From Desulfobacter latus (GTDB lineage: Bacteria; Desulfobacterota; Desulfobacteria; Desulfobacterales; Desulfobacteraceae), in contig NZ_JACADJ010000011.1 of assembly GCF_013389365.1 (NCBI RefSeq), positions 1 to 64,000 on the forward strand: a stretch of 64,000 bases of DNA, given 5' to 3'. Positions 51,791 through 60,922 of this stretch are shown here, piece after piece. The notes under the pieces were generated by a model. That model searched no databases. It saw only the letters and a program-made list of their open reading frames with translations, and had not been told where the DNA came from. Every line of letters starts with the position of its first letter. Position 1 is the first letter of the stretch. A program made the position numbers and the translations under genes.

Positions 51791-51812
51791 ATTAGATTAG
51801 CCTATGACGATT

Positions 51813-51864
51813 ATATAAAGGCGCCTTTGCATGAGAAATAAAAGCAAAAGGCGCCTTTATAATT
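51813..51864. terminator. Bidirectional terminator
   Basis: ATAAAGGCGCCTTT (51815-51828) and AAAGGCGCCTTTAT (51847-51860) form a long stem with A/T-rich ends on both strands, between the selenoprotein gene and the convergent lut remnant. Confidence 0.8.
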
Positions 51865-51868
51865 TCTA

Positions 51869-52202
51869 TTATCCAGTGATTACATAGAGATAGAGGGCCC
51901 TGGGACCATGGGCGCCCTGTACCATGACCAGTTCAATGTCTGCGGTTTTGCTTGGACCCGAGATCAGGGTCATGTGGTGGGGGAGCAGTTCCGGTTCCCT
52001 TGTGTCCGGATCATATTTAAGCAGGGCATAAAGTTCTTTTAAGATGATCCCATTGGACCACACTTTTTTTTGTGCCCCATTCGGGTTTGGTGCTGTTCAC
52101 CAGGTCGGCAATGGCTTTTGATACCCGGGCCTCATCCTTTACCGGGATGACATTGAGGTTCAATGGCAGCGCCTCCCGGCAAAGATGGTCCCCTGACATC
52201 AA
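51869..52202 (-). pseudogene. lutC: lutC-like (LUD-domain) remnant, internally deleted and frameshifted
   Basis: Two pieces in different frames. 52202-52017 carries an N-terminal LUD-like part (LNLNVIPVKDEARVSKAIAD, KSVVQWDH). 52063-51869 carries the end (LKELYALLKYDPD, HHMTLISGPSKTADIELVMV, QGAHGPRALYLYV), the diagnostic LutC tail. The middle of the domain is missing, so the protein is broken. LutC is a subunit of the LutABC lactate oxidation complex. Confidence 0.65.
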
Positions 52203-52878
52203 GGTTGTGGCGGGTCAGATATCCCTTGATGTTCATCAGGCATCCCATATCACAGCCCACCACGGCATCGGCACCTGAATCAAGAATGTTTTTCACTTTT
52301 TCCTTGACCATGACCGTGGAGATATCCGGGTATTTGGTTGAAAACGCACCGCCAAAGCCGCAGCATGTATCCGAATCCTTCATCTCCACAAACGTGGCGC
52401 CCTTGACCTGCCTGATCAGGGCCCGGGGCTGGGCGGCCACGCCAAGATAGCGTTTCAGGTGGCAGGCGTCATGGTAGGTGATGGTGCCGTCATACCAGGC
52501 GCCTGTGTTTTGGATTTTGAGTACGTCAACCAGGTATTCGGTGAGTTCAAAAGTCCTTTTTCCCACGGCAATGGCCCGCTGTTGCCACGTCGACTCATTT
52601 TCAAACAATTCGCGATAGTGATGCCGGACCATGGCAACGCAGGAGCCTGACGGACAGACAATGGTTTCAGAATCTTCAAAGGTTTCAATGTAATGTTTTG
52701 CCGCCTTTGCCGCTTCTTTCCGGTAGCCTGAATTGAACGGGGGCTGGCCGCAGCAGGTCTGATTTTCCGGGTAGTCCATGGTAATGCCAAGACGCTGGAA
52801 CAGCTTGACCACGGCTTCTCCCACTTCCGGGTACATGCCGTCCACAATGCACGGGATGAACAACGTTGCATGTGTCAT
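52132..52878 (-). CDS. lutA: LutA-like cysteine-rich (CCG) lactate-oxidation subunit with altered C-terminus
   Basis: 248 residues. Two CCG domains bind an iron-sulfur cofactor (NQTCCGQPPFNSG and DTCCGFGGAFSTKY), with TYHDACHLKRYLG between. It is the LutA/GlpC-type subunit of lactate utilisation. After GYLTRHNLDV (about residue 227) the sequence turns into lutC DNA read out of frame (RGPSLPGGAAIEPQ), replacing the usual short end. lutB, expected next, is absent. The core may still fold. It starts 25 bases after the marR gene; AGGAAT precedes the ATG. Confidence 0.75.
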   Translation of the reverse strand: MTHATLFIPCIVDGMYPEVGEAVVKLFQRLGITMDYPENQTCCGQPPFNSGYRKEAAKAAKHYIETFEDSETIVCPSGSCVAMVRHHYRELFENESTWQQRAIAVGKRTFELTEYLVDVLKIQNTGAWYDGTITYHDACHLKRYLGVAAQPRALIRQVKGATFVEMKDSDTCCGFGGAFSTKYPDISTVMVKEKVKNILDSGADAVVGCDMGCLMNIKGYLTRHNLDVRGPSLPGGAAIEPQCHPGKG

Positions 52879-52903
52879 TGAATTTCATTCCTGACCGTTT
52901 GTA

Positions 52904-53395
52904 TTATTCCGGATGGGGGCCTGTAACCAGAAAGGGGGGTACCTCTAACTTGTCTGCGGCCATCATGCTGACCACCCGCTCAAATGCGCTGATGATCATC
53001 ATCTGCTCCCAGTCTTCAAGATCGGAAAAATGCTCCGTGAACGTTTCCTGGAGGAGAGGCGGCAGGTTCCGGATAATATCCTGACCCTTTTCCGTGAGAA
53101 AAATACTGACAGCCCGCCTGTCATCTTCTCTTTTTTTTCTGGCAATGTATCCACGGTTTTCAAGGCGCTTGGTAATATCCGTTACGGTTGCCTGACTTAA
53201 GCTTGTGGCCCTGGATAACGGGGTAATGGAAATCTGACCGTGGGAGGAAATTTCCTGGAGTACAATCAGCTGGGGGCCGGTCAGACCAAATTTTTTGTTC
53301 AGCTTTCTGGAATGAATGTCAACGGCCTGGATAATTTTACGAATTGATATCAAAAGGTTTTGACATCTTTGCTTGCTCAGTTCTGTTGCGGGCAT
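52904..53395 (-). CDS. MarR-family transcriptional regulator
   Basis: 163 residues with a winged helix-turn-helix: LTGPQLIVLQEISSHGQISITPLSRATSLSQATVTDITKRLENRGY, and wing KKREDDRRAVSIFLTEKG with the family DxRxxxxxLT motif. It lies just upstream of lutA and is likely to control itself and the lut genes in response to an organic acid. Confidence 0.88.
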   Translation of the reverse strand: MPATELSKQRCQNLLISIRKIIQAVDIHSRKLNKKFGLTGPQLIVLQEISSHGQISITPLSRATSLSQATVTDITKRLENRGYIARKKREDDRRAVSIFLTEKGQDIIRNLPPLLQETFTEHFSDLEDWEQMMIISAFERVVSMMAADKLEVPPFLVTGPHPE

Positions 53396-53614
53396 AATTT
53401 AATGTATTTCTATTGAGTCTGTATTATTTAATATTAGATTTGATGATATTCAGTTTTTAAGTTTAAAATTGATATTGTATACTATTATAAGGGCAGGAGG
53501 CAAGTATCAATCAATGCTTTTTATCCTGCTTGATCCGTAAGATCGACTAATGGTAGCCGATGCTGTTACTCGATGATCAAATTTATTTTAATGTTAAGTT
53601 GTCGGGAAAATGAC

Positions 53615-54511
53615 ATGAAACAACAGGTTAAAGAAATGATGTTGAACAGGGGGGCTGTTTTTTGCGCCGTCATGTTCATGTTCCTTGTCGGTATTGCAGG
53701 GTGCGGCGGAGAAAGAGAAAAAAAAGAGGCGGATCTGATCTTGGGCAATTGGACTCATTACAAAAATCGCGCTTATACTCTCATTGCTATTGATATGAAA
53801 GGGACGTGGATTTCTTCGGTCAGAATTGCAGACGTGACGTCTAAAATTGTTGCTTCCAGGGGAACGGCCCGGGGTACCTGGCATTTGGACGACAAGCAGC
53901 TCATTCTCACCGTCGAGAAGTCAGATATCGAAGATGTCTGGAAAAAAAATGACACCCATTTTTACAAGGTACTTGAAATCAGCAAGCAGCTCATGGTCCT
54001 TGAGAGCGAAAGCGGTCGTAAGGAGGAATGGAAAAAAACGCTTACCCGGAAGGATAAAGATGACCCAAGTGCACTTAATCCGATTGTTACCATGGCGCCC
54101 TATGCCGTCAATTTGGACAGACATTCTTCCAATGCCCGGGATCGCTACCTGTGTCTGAATATTCATTTGAAACTCATGGAACTGATGCCGGAACAGACCG
54201 TACCCCAATTTCATCCCAGGGCCAGGGATGCTGCCATCATGTACCTGTCTTCTCTGACGTATGATGATGTTTCTGATTTTGATCGCATCAGAGCCCAGAA
54301 AAAAAAACTTAAAGATACACTGAACCCCTATATGGAAGGGTTGATCAAAGACGTTGTCATTGACCATGTGGTTATTGCCGTTTCTACAGCCAAGGTGGAA
54401 CAATTTGTCATTGAACATACGGCGGCATCAACCCAGGAGGAACCCGCTGAAGGGGAAAAGGGAGAAACCAGTGAAGAAGGCGTAGAAAAAGAGGATCTCA
54501 AAGCCTTGTGA
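53615..54511 (+). CDS. Lipoprotein with lipocalin-like and FliL-like domains
   Basis: 298 residues from the ATG at 53615 (CGGGAA upstream; starts at 53573 or 53636 are possible). Lipoprotein signal with VGIAGC. Residues about 35-135 are beta-rich (ILGNWTHYKNRAYTLIAID ... RGTWHLDDKQLILTV), like a lipocalin-type module. About 155-260 match FliL (YAVNLDRHSSNARDRYLCL, FHPRARDAAIMYLSSLTYDD). The acidic tail is low complexity. FliL normally sits at the flagellar motor, but no flagellar genes are here. Single gene, convergent with thiamine pyrophosphokinase. Confidence 0.6.
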   Translation: MKQQVKEMMLNRGAVFCAVMFMFLVGIAGCGGEREKKEADLILGNWTHYKNRAYTLIAIDMKGTWISSVRIADVTSKIVASRGTARGTWHLDDKQLILTVEKSDIEDVWKKNDTHFYKVLEISKQLMVLESESGRKEEWKKTLTRKDKDDPSALNPIVTMAPYAVNLDRHSSNARDRYLCLNIHLKLMELMPEQTVPQFHPRARDAAIMYLSSLTYDDVSDFDRIRAQKKKLKDTLNPYMEGLIKDVVIDHVVIAVSTAKVEQFVIEHTAASTQEEPAEGEKGETSEEGVEKEDLKAL

Positions 54512-54522
54512 TAGACAGGTGG

Positions 54523-55164
54523 TCAGTTATCTTCCTTTGGTTTTATGACGAGTACGGCACCGGACTTCAGCGTGATCTCGGCCTTATCCTGTATGAATAC
54601 ATTGCTGATCCCCATGGTTGATCCCATGCAAAGACTTTGATCCGTCAACGGGTACTCCAGTCCCTCCAGAGTCAACCCTTTAACATGGTCTGATATCGGG
54701 ATGACGGATATCAGGTCGCCGGGGCAGCCCGTGAGGGTCAGGCGGGAAACGGCAATATGAATATCATTATAGCCATCTAAGATCGTGGCCGGAATTCCCT
54801 GGTCTGCAAGCCGGCGCAGCAGGAAAATATTTGCCAGGGTGTGGTCAAGCCGGGTGCTGGTAGCACCCATAATGAGAAGGTCGGTACATCCATGGTCAAT
54901 GGCATATTCCATGCATAATTCCATATCTGTCTGGTCTTTACGAACCGGATGCTTTAAAATTTTAACTTGTTTCTCTTTAAAAAATGAAAGGATATTTTCG
55001 GGAATGGAATCAAGGTCCCCGATGATAACCCGGGGAACAAGGCCCATATGGTAAAGGTGAACTGCCCCGCCGTCTGCGGCAATAACCAGGTCCGCTTGCT
55101 GTATCCGGGATAAAAACCCGTCTGTTTCAGACAGGGTTCCGTTTGCTATGATGATTGTTTTCAT
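54523..55164 (-). CDS. Thiamine pyrophosphokinase
   Basis: 213 residues. It transfers diphosphate from ATP to thiamine to make thiamine diphosphate. The catalytic AADGGAVHLYHMG (30-42), IIGDLDSIP and DQTDMELCMEYA, and GATSTRLDHTLANI, are typical. Divergent from lptF and convergent with the FliL-like gene. Confidence 0.92.
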   Translation of the reverse strand: MKTIIIANGTLSETDGFLSRIQQADLVIAADGGAVHLYHMGLVPRVIIGDLDSIPENILSFFKEKQVKILKHPVRKDQTDMELCMEYAIDHGCTDLLIMGATSTRLDHTLANIFLLRRLADQGIPATILDGYNDIHIAVSRLTLTGCPGDLISVIPISDHVKGLTLEGLEYPLTDQSLCMGSTMGISNVFIQDKAEITLKSGAVLVIKPKEDN

Positions 55165-55253
55165 AATTTAAGTTTCATATCAGAAAAATAATATAATTCA
55201 AACAAAAGGATAATACTTTATTAAATTTAGATATTACTGTATTTTCCAACCCG

Positions 55254-56444
55254 ATGAAGATTTTCAAACGTATACATACTTATCTTTTTGTTGAACTTAT
55301 CCCGCCGTTTGCCATAAGCACCTTTTTTTTAACCTCGGTATTTTTGATGACCCGGATTCCGGATATCATGAATATGGTGGTTAACTACAACGCCGGTATC
55401 ACAGATATTCTTCTTCTGGTATCTTATACCCTGCCGCGGTTTATGGAGTTTACCATTCCCATGTCAACCATGATTGCCGTACTTCTGACCATCATGCGCA
55501 TGTCAGGGGAAAATGAGATCATAGCCCTGAAAGGGGCCGGCATGTCTTTGTATAAACTTTTGCCGCCGGTCCTCATATTCAGCGTGATGACCCTTTTAAT
55601 CACCATGTGGGTGACGGTTTACGGAATTCCCAAGGGCAAACTGGCTTTGAAGGTAAAGACCATAGAACTTGCCAGGTCCAGTATTGATGCAGCACTGCAG
55701 GAGCGTCAATTTAACAGTCAGCTTGACGGGATCATGATTTATGTGGCCCATGTGGATATGGGCACCCGGGATTTGACGGACGTATTCATTGAGGATCGGA
55801 GGACGGCTGACATGGTTTCTATCTCAACTGCGCCTAAGGGACGTCTGGTGCACCAGGGAAATCGGGATATATACACCATCCGTCTATATGACGGTATGAT
55901 CAACCAGGTCAATGTTCAGGATCATTCCGTGACCAATATCAATTTCGGACACTATGACATCAACATAGACCTGACTGCCATGCAGAAAAATAAGCCCATG
56001 GAAGTGAGAAAGGATTTTGATGAAATGAGTCTGCATGAACTGATTCAACGTATCCGGGTCGGTTTCAAAACGCCTGAAATGGACAGTGAGGCCCGCCTGG
56101 TATTGCATGAAAAATTTTCCATTCCCTTTGCATGTCTTGCTTTGGGATTGTTGGCATTTCCTTTGGGGGTTCAATCTATGTCCTTAAGAAAATCAAACGG
56201 TTTTGGGATGGGGATCGGTTTTTTCCTGCTTTATTATCTGCTGCTGGCCTTTGGCTGGTCCGGCGGAGAGGCCGGTCGTTATCCGCCGGTCATTGCCCTG
56301 TGGCTGCCCAATGTGGTCATGGGGGGGGCAGGCATTTTCCTTTTGATCCGGAATGCCGAAGAGCGGCCCGTACATCTGCCCCTTTGCATTCAAAATTTTC
56401 CGGCAGCGGTTGTGGCCCGTTTTAGAAAAAGGACAACACCGTGA
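55254..56444 (+). CDS. lptF: LPS export ABC transporter permease LptF
   Basis: 396 residues with the YjgP/YjgQ layout: three membrane helices near the N-terminus, a large periplasmic beta-jellyroll (about 135-265) and three helices at the end (about 285-375). With LptG and LptB2 it lifts LPS from the inner membrane towards LptC. The end overlaps lptG (GTGA). First gene of the LPS operon. The ribosome site is poor. Confidence 0.93.
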   Translation: MKIFKRIHTYLFVELIPPFAISTFFLTSVFLMTRIPDIMNMVVNYNAGITDILLLVSYTLPRFMEFTIPMSTMIAVLLTIMRMSGENEIIALKGAGMSLYKLLPPVLIFSVMTLLITMWVTVYGIPKGKLALKVKTIELARSSIDAALQERQFNSQLDGIMIYVAHVDMGTRDLTDVFIEDRRTADMVSISTAPKGRLVHQGNRDIYTIRLYDGMINQVNVQDHSVTNINFGHYDINIDLTAMQKNKPMEVRKDFDEMSLHELIQRIRVGFKTPEMDSEARLVLHEKFSIPFACLALGLLAFPLGVQSMSLRKSNGFGMGIGFFLLYYLLLAFGWSGGEAGRYPPVIALWLPNVVMGGAGIFLLIRNAEERPVHLPLCIQNFPAAVVARFRKRTTP

Positions 56445-57520
56445 TCCGGTGCTTTCACAAATACTGGCTTAAGGAGTTTGTCGGGATTTTTATTATTATC
56501 CAGGCATTGGTTATGGTATTATTTGTTTTTATTGATTATTTGTCCCATATGGATAGAATCCTTGAATACAATGTGACCTTTATCAGAGGGCTTTGGTATG
56601 TGCTGCTTAAGCTACCGTATATGTTTGTCCAGTTCACTCCGGCAGGGCTGCTTCTTGCGGTTATTTCCGTGTTTGGCATCATGAACCGGAACGCAGAACT
56701 TACGGCGTTAAAGTCTTCGGGCATCTCCGTTTATTTTCTGGTTAAGCCGGCCATTTGGGTCGGTTGTTTTCTGGCGCTGTTGATGCTGTTTCTGGGTGAA
56801 ACCCTGATCCCTTTATCCATGGCACGTTCCAACTACATCCGTTACCATGAGATGGTTGGAAACAAGGAGGGGGGACACAGTCGAAAAGACATCTGGATTC
56901 GTTCGGGCAACATGCTGGTACACATTAATTTTTTTGACCCGGTTCAAAAGACGGTGGCCGGCGTCACATGCACCACCATGGGCGCAGGATTCAAGATCGC
57001 CTCGCGAATTGATGCAGCAAAAGGGCATTATGACAACGGCCAATGGATTCTGAATGATGTCACTGAACAGGTATATGATGCCACAATTGATGACTATCAT
57101 GTGGCCATAAACCCCAGAAAGGTTATCGCCCTTGATTTGAACCCTGACGACCTTGGTCGCATGGCCAAAAAGACCAACGAAATGAGTTATACCGAGCTTA
57201 GACGGTATGTAGAAAAAGTCACAGCCGAAGGGTATGACGCCACCACGTATAAGGTGGATATGCACGGCAAACTGGCCTTTCCCTTTATCTGCGTGATCAT
57301 GGCGTTGACAGGGGCGGCCACGGGCATGAGGCAGTTTGTCAAGACCAACCTGCCCGTGGGCATTGCCGTGGGGGTGGGGTTTTGTTTTCTGTACTGGTTT
57401 ATATTCGGGTTTACGGCTTCTTTGGGCTATGCAAAGATTCTGCCGCCGGTGGTGGCCGCCTGGGTGGCCAACCTGGTTTTTTTATGCCTGGGGTGTATCT
57501 ATCTGATTCAGACGGAATGA
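56441..57520 (+). CDS. lptG: LPS export ABC transporter permease LptG
   Basis: 359 residues, six membrane helices around a periplasmic domain (about 120-250). FIDYLSHMDRILEYN and AELTALKSSGISVYFL match the coupling-helix region that contacts LptB. The GTG start overlaps the lptF stop. Confidence 0.94.
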   Translation: MIRCFHKYWLKEFVGIFIIIQALVMVLFVFIDYLSHMDRILEYNVTFIRGLWYVLLKLPYMFVQFTPAGLLLAVISVFGIMNRNAELTALKSSGISVYFLVKPAIWVGCFLALLMLFLGETLIPLSMARSNYIRYHEMVGNKEGGHSRKDIWIRSGNMLVHINFFDPVQKTVAGVTCTTMGAGFKIASRIDAAKGHYDNGQWILNDVTEQVYDATIDDYHVAINPRKVIALDLNPDDLGRMAKKTNEMSYTELRRYVEKVTAEGYDATTYKVDMHGKLAFPFICVIMALTGAATGMRQFVKTNLPVGIAVGVGFCFLYWFIFGFTASLGYAKILPPVVAAWVANLVFLCLGCIYLIQTE

Positions 57521-57530
57521 TGCTGGTTTC

Positions 57531-58829
57531 ATGATTTTTTTTTACCATATCATCACCTTGGTGATATTTTTTTTCTGCCTGCCGTTTTTACCTGTTGTCT
57601 GGATGTGTTCAGCCAAACGGCGGGCCAATCTACTACAACGCCTGGGGTTGTTTACCCGGTTGCCTAAAAAAGAAGCCAACACGCGCAGAATCTGGGTTCA
57701 TGCCTTGTCCGTGGGGGAAGTGAACTCGAGTCTGCCCCTGCTGAACGCCTTAAAAAAAAAATACCCGGCCCATGATATTGTTTTTACGGCATCCACTAAA
57801 ACCGGATTTGAGCGGGCCCTTGATCTGATGCCGCCGGGCCGGGCCGATTCTCCGGTTGCAACACTGGGTTATTTCCCATTTGATATCTGGTTTTCAGTAA
57901 GACGGGTTGTCTCACGCATTTCACCGGATATGGTCTGTCTGGTGGAAACGGATCTGTGGCCTGGTTTTTTGTCTGTCATGCATCACCGCCGGATTCCGGT
58001 GGTCCTTGTGAATGCACGGTTGTCACCAAGGTCCTTAAAGGGGTACCGATGCATGGGGCCATTGAGCGATTTGTTTTTCTCAAAACTTTCCTGTGTTATG
58101 GCCCAAACCCGGCAGGATGCTTTGGGTTTTGAACAACTTGGTGTGGCCGGAAACCGTATTGAAGTCACCGGCAATATCAAATTTGATCAGCCCTGTCCGA
58201 AGTTGTCCCGGGAAGATATTTCAGCTCTTGTCCGGGATTTGGGATTTTACACAGGTGATCGGATAATGATTGCCGGTTCCACCCATCCCGGTGAAGAACC
58301 CATGGTGGTCCGGGCATTTATCCAGGCAAGACAAATCGACCCTGCACTTAAACTTGTCATTGCGCCCCGGGATCCGGGCAGGTGTAAAGCGTTGCTCAGG
58401 GAATTGCCTTTAGCCGGATTCAGGGTCGCATGTTACCTGGATCCGCTTGAAAGCAAGCAAGGCGCAGATATTATGCTTCTCAACACCATTGGCATTCTGG
58501 CCAAAGCCTATGTACTTTGTATATTTGCCTTTGTGGGCGGGTCCCTGGTGGCCCGGGGCGGACATAACCTTCTGGAACCGGCCATGTTTGGCAAGCCGGT
58601 ATTTTTTGGGCCCCATATGACGGATTTTTGTGACATGGCCCGGTTGTTTGTCCAGGGCAAAGGCGGTATTCAGGTTGAAGATGAAAACGCCCTGGCGGTT
58701 GAACTCAAAAAAATGCTGGACAATCCGGAGTATTGCCGTCGCATAGGACTCAATGCCCGGCAAATTTTTAAAGACAACACAGGGGCGCTGAATGCCTGTT
58801 TAAGCCGGATGGAGGCCTTTCTTGATTAA
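57531..58829 (+). CDS. waaA: Kdo transferase
   Basis: 432 residues. N-terminal membrane anchor (about 3-25), then a GT-B glycosyltransferase of family 30 that adds Kdo to lipid IVA. WVHALSVGEVNSSLPL, ETDLWPGFL and the C-terminal GGSLVARGGHNLLEPA (donor binding) are diagnostic. Its end overlaps lpxK by 8 bases. Confidence 0.95.
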   Translation: MIFFYHIITLVIFFFCLPFLPVVWMCSAKRRANLLQRLGLFTRLPKKEANTRRIWVHALSVGEVNSSLPLLNALKKKYPAHDIVFTASTKTGFERALDLMPPGRADSPVATLGYFPFDIWFSVRRVVSRISPDMVCLVETDLWPGFLSVMHHRRIPVVLVNARLSPRSLKGYRCMGPLSDLFFSKLSCVMAQTRQDALGFEQLGVAGNRIEVTGNIKFDQPCPKLSREDISALVRDLGFYTGDRIMIAGSTHPGEEPMVVRAFIQARQIDPALKLVIAPRDPGRCKALLRELPLAGFRVACYLDPLESKQGADIMLLNTIGILAKAYVLCIFAFVGGSLVARGGHNLLEPAMFGKPVFFGPHMTDFCDMARLFVQGKGGIQVEDENALAVELKKMLDNPEYCRRIGLNARQIFKDNTGALNACLSRMEAFLD

Positions 58830-60015
58830 ATCCTGGCTGGGCCGGATAGAAAAACGGGTATTGCAGACCATTGAAACCCCCGGTCCCTTTGCGCCTTTTT
58901 CTTTTGATCAGGTGCTGGCCGGCTGTGCAAGCCTCTACAAAGCCGGGGTGAAACTGCGTTATGCCATGTATGGCGCCGGGTTTCTGAAGTCCAGGTGCCT
59001 TGATTGTCCTGTGATTTCCATCGGCAACCTGGCTGTGGGCGGGTCCGGTAAAACACCCATGGCGGTCTGGCTGGCAAAAATGTTGGTGGAAAAAGGGCTG
59101 CGTCCTGTGGTGATCAGCCGGGGCTACAGAGGGACACTTGAAGACGAGGCTGCTGTGGTATCGGATGGTCGAGACGTGTTTCTGGATGCAAAAATATGCG
59201 GTGACGAGCCCTATATGATGGCCATGGAAAAAGCCTTTCCTGTGGTGGTGGGAAAAGACCGGTATAAGGCGGGCCTTATGGCCATGGAAGCGTTTGCACC
59301 TGATGTGATTATTCTAGATGATGGATTCCAGCATCTTAGACTGCACCGAAACCTGAATCTGGTGCTTCTGGATTACAAACAGCCATTGGGGAACGGACGC
59401 ATGCTCCCGGCAGGCCCGTTGCGTGAAACCCTTTGTATGGCAAAAGACAGAATTGATGCTGTTGTGTTTACCCGGTGTTCCCCGGATGCATTTGAATTGG
59501 ACGCGCCTCAGGCATCAGAGCATCAATCCGTTGCAAACGACACCAGTAAAAAATTGACGCCTGTACCGCTTTTTTACTGTATGCATGAGCCCTTTGTGGC
59601 ACAATTATTTCCGGCCGAAAGCGATCATAACACAAAGGATTTTCAATCCTGGACCCTGCAAGGAAAAACAGCGGTTCTGTTTTCAGGCCTGGCCCGGAAC
59701 GCTTCCTTTGCACAGTCCGTGCAGGATCTGGGGGTAAACATTGCCGAACACCTTGAATTTTGCGACCATTACCGGTATAACGGGCCTGATTTTAAACGGA
59801 TTCTGGCCCGGGCCAAGGCGTTGAAGGTTGATTTTATCCTGACAACGCAAAAAGACTGGGTCAAGGTAAATCCGGCATACTTCAGGGATGTGGCAGTTGC
59901 TGTTATTGGTATCCGGTTGCATTTTTCCGATCCCGGGGACCTGGAACAATTTATTTTGAAAAATACGAACGGACAGAGTAGAACGTCAGAGTTGTCAATG
60001 ATAATTCAAGAGTAG
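58822..60015 (+). CDS. lpxK: Tetraacyldisaccharide 4'-kinase
   Basis: 397 residues. It phosphorylates the 4' position of the lipid A precursor. P-loop SIGNLAVGGSGKTPMAVWL (about 56-74), the DDGFQHLRLHRN motif and a DPG-like DHYRYNG site are present. TTG start with GGAGG seven bases upstream, overlapping waaA. An insertion (residues about 225-285) is longer than in E. coli. Confidence 0.95.
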   Translation: MIKSWLGRIEKRVLQTIETPGPFAPFSFDQVLAGCASLYKAGVKLRYAMYGAGFLKSRCLDCPVISIGNLAVGGSGKTPMAVWLAKMLVEKGLRPVVISRGYRGTLEDEAAVVSDGRDVFLDAKICGDEPYMMAMEKAFPVVVGKDRYKAGLMAMEAFAPDVIILDDGFQHLRLHRNLNLVLLDYKQPLGNGRMLPAGPLRETLCMAKDRIDAVVFTRCSPDAFELDAPQASEHQSVANDTSKKLTPVPLFYCMHEPFVAQLFPAESDHNTKDFQSWTLQGKTAVLFSGLARNASFAQSVQDLGVNIAEHLEFCDHYRYNGPDFKRILARAKALKVDFILTTQKDWVKVNPAYFRDVAVAVIGIRLHFSDPGDLEQFILKNTNGQSRTSELSMIIQE

Positions 60016-60019
60016 ATGT

Positions 60020-60922
60020 ATGAATGATGATCATATTTATCGGCTATTGCGTCTTCTGATGCTGGCCCTGGGCAGGCTGCCCAGATGGCTGGCTGATTTT
60101 TGTGCGCACCTTTTAGGCCTGCTCTGGTTCAAGATTGACGCACGACATCGAAAAATCACTCTGGAAAATCTTACCCGGGCCTTTGGCGATCAAATGACGC
60201 GGGATCAGATCGAAATACTTGGCAAACGGGTGTTTAAAAATATTATGAACATCTTGTTTGAATTTGCCTGGACCCTGAAATTTGACCGGGATACGTTTTT
60301 AAGCCATTTCACCATTAAAGGGGTGGAACATATGAAACGGGCCCATGCCAAGGGCAAAGGGGTTATCGGTCTTTTATGTCACCTGGGTAATTTTGAAATG
60401 CTCATCGCAGGCATTGAACCGGTGGGGGTTAAAGGGTATGGTATCTATCGAAAATTGGATTTTGAGCCCCTGGACCGGCTTATCAGGGAGGGACGCAGGC
60501 GATTTAACATGGAAGTGGTCCCCAGGGGAAAGAGTTCTAAAAAAGTTGAGGCCATATTGAAACGCGGGGAAATTGTAGGCGCTCTTCTGGACCAGAGTGT
60601 GGACTGGTACCTGGGGCCGTTTGTGGATTTTTTTGGGGCGCCGGCCTGTACTCACAAAGGCTTTGCCAAACTGGTACTGAAAACCAAGGCACCTGTCGTG
60701 CCTGTATATACGGTGCGTAAAAATCGACACTTCACTGTAGAATTCCTGCCCGAAGTTCCGCTGGTGGAAACCGGGGACCCGATCAAAGATATTGAAATTA
60801 ATACCCAGAACTATACATCCGTTATCGAGTCCCTGGTGAGAAAATATCCGGACCAGTATTTCTGGGTCCATAACCGCTGGAAAACCAAAAATTACTGTCC
60901 CTGGCCCAAAACCGATGACTGA
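60020..60922 (+). CDS. lpxL: Lipid A acyltransferase (LpxL/HtrB family)
   Basis: 300 residues. The secondary acyl chain of lipid A is added by this family. Catalytic H-x4-E motif LCHLGNFE (about 117-124), LDQSVDWYLGPFVDFFGAP and FWVHNRWKTK at the end are typical. An amphipathic or membrane N-terminus is present. Between lpxK and waaF, both adjacent. Confidence 0.93.
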   Translation: MNDDHIYRLLRLLMLALGRLPRWLADFCAHLLGLLWFKIDARHRKITLENLTRAFGDQMTRDQIEILGKRVFKNIMNILFEFAWTLKFDRDTFLSHFTIKGVEHMKRAHAKGKGVIGLLCHLGNFEMLIAGIEPVGVKGYGIYRKLDFEPLDRLIREGRRRFNMEVVPRGKSSKKVEAILKRGEIVGALLDQSVDWYLGPFVDFFGAPACTHKGFAKLVLKTKAPVVPVYTVRKNRHFTVEFLPEVPLVETGDPIKDIEINTQNYTSVIESLVRKYPDQYFWVHNRWKTKNYCPWPKTDD

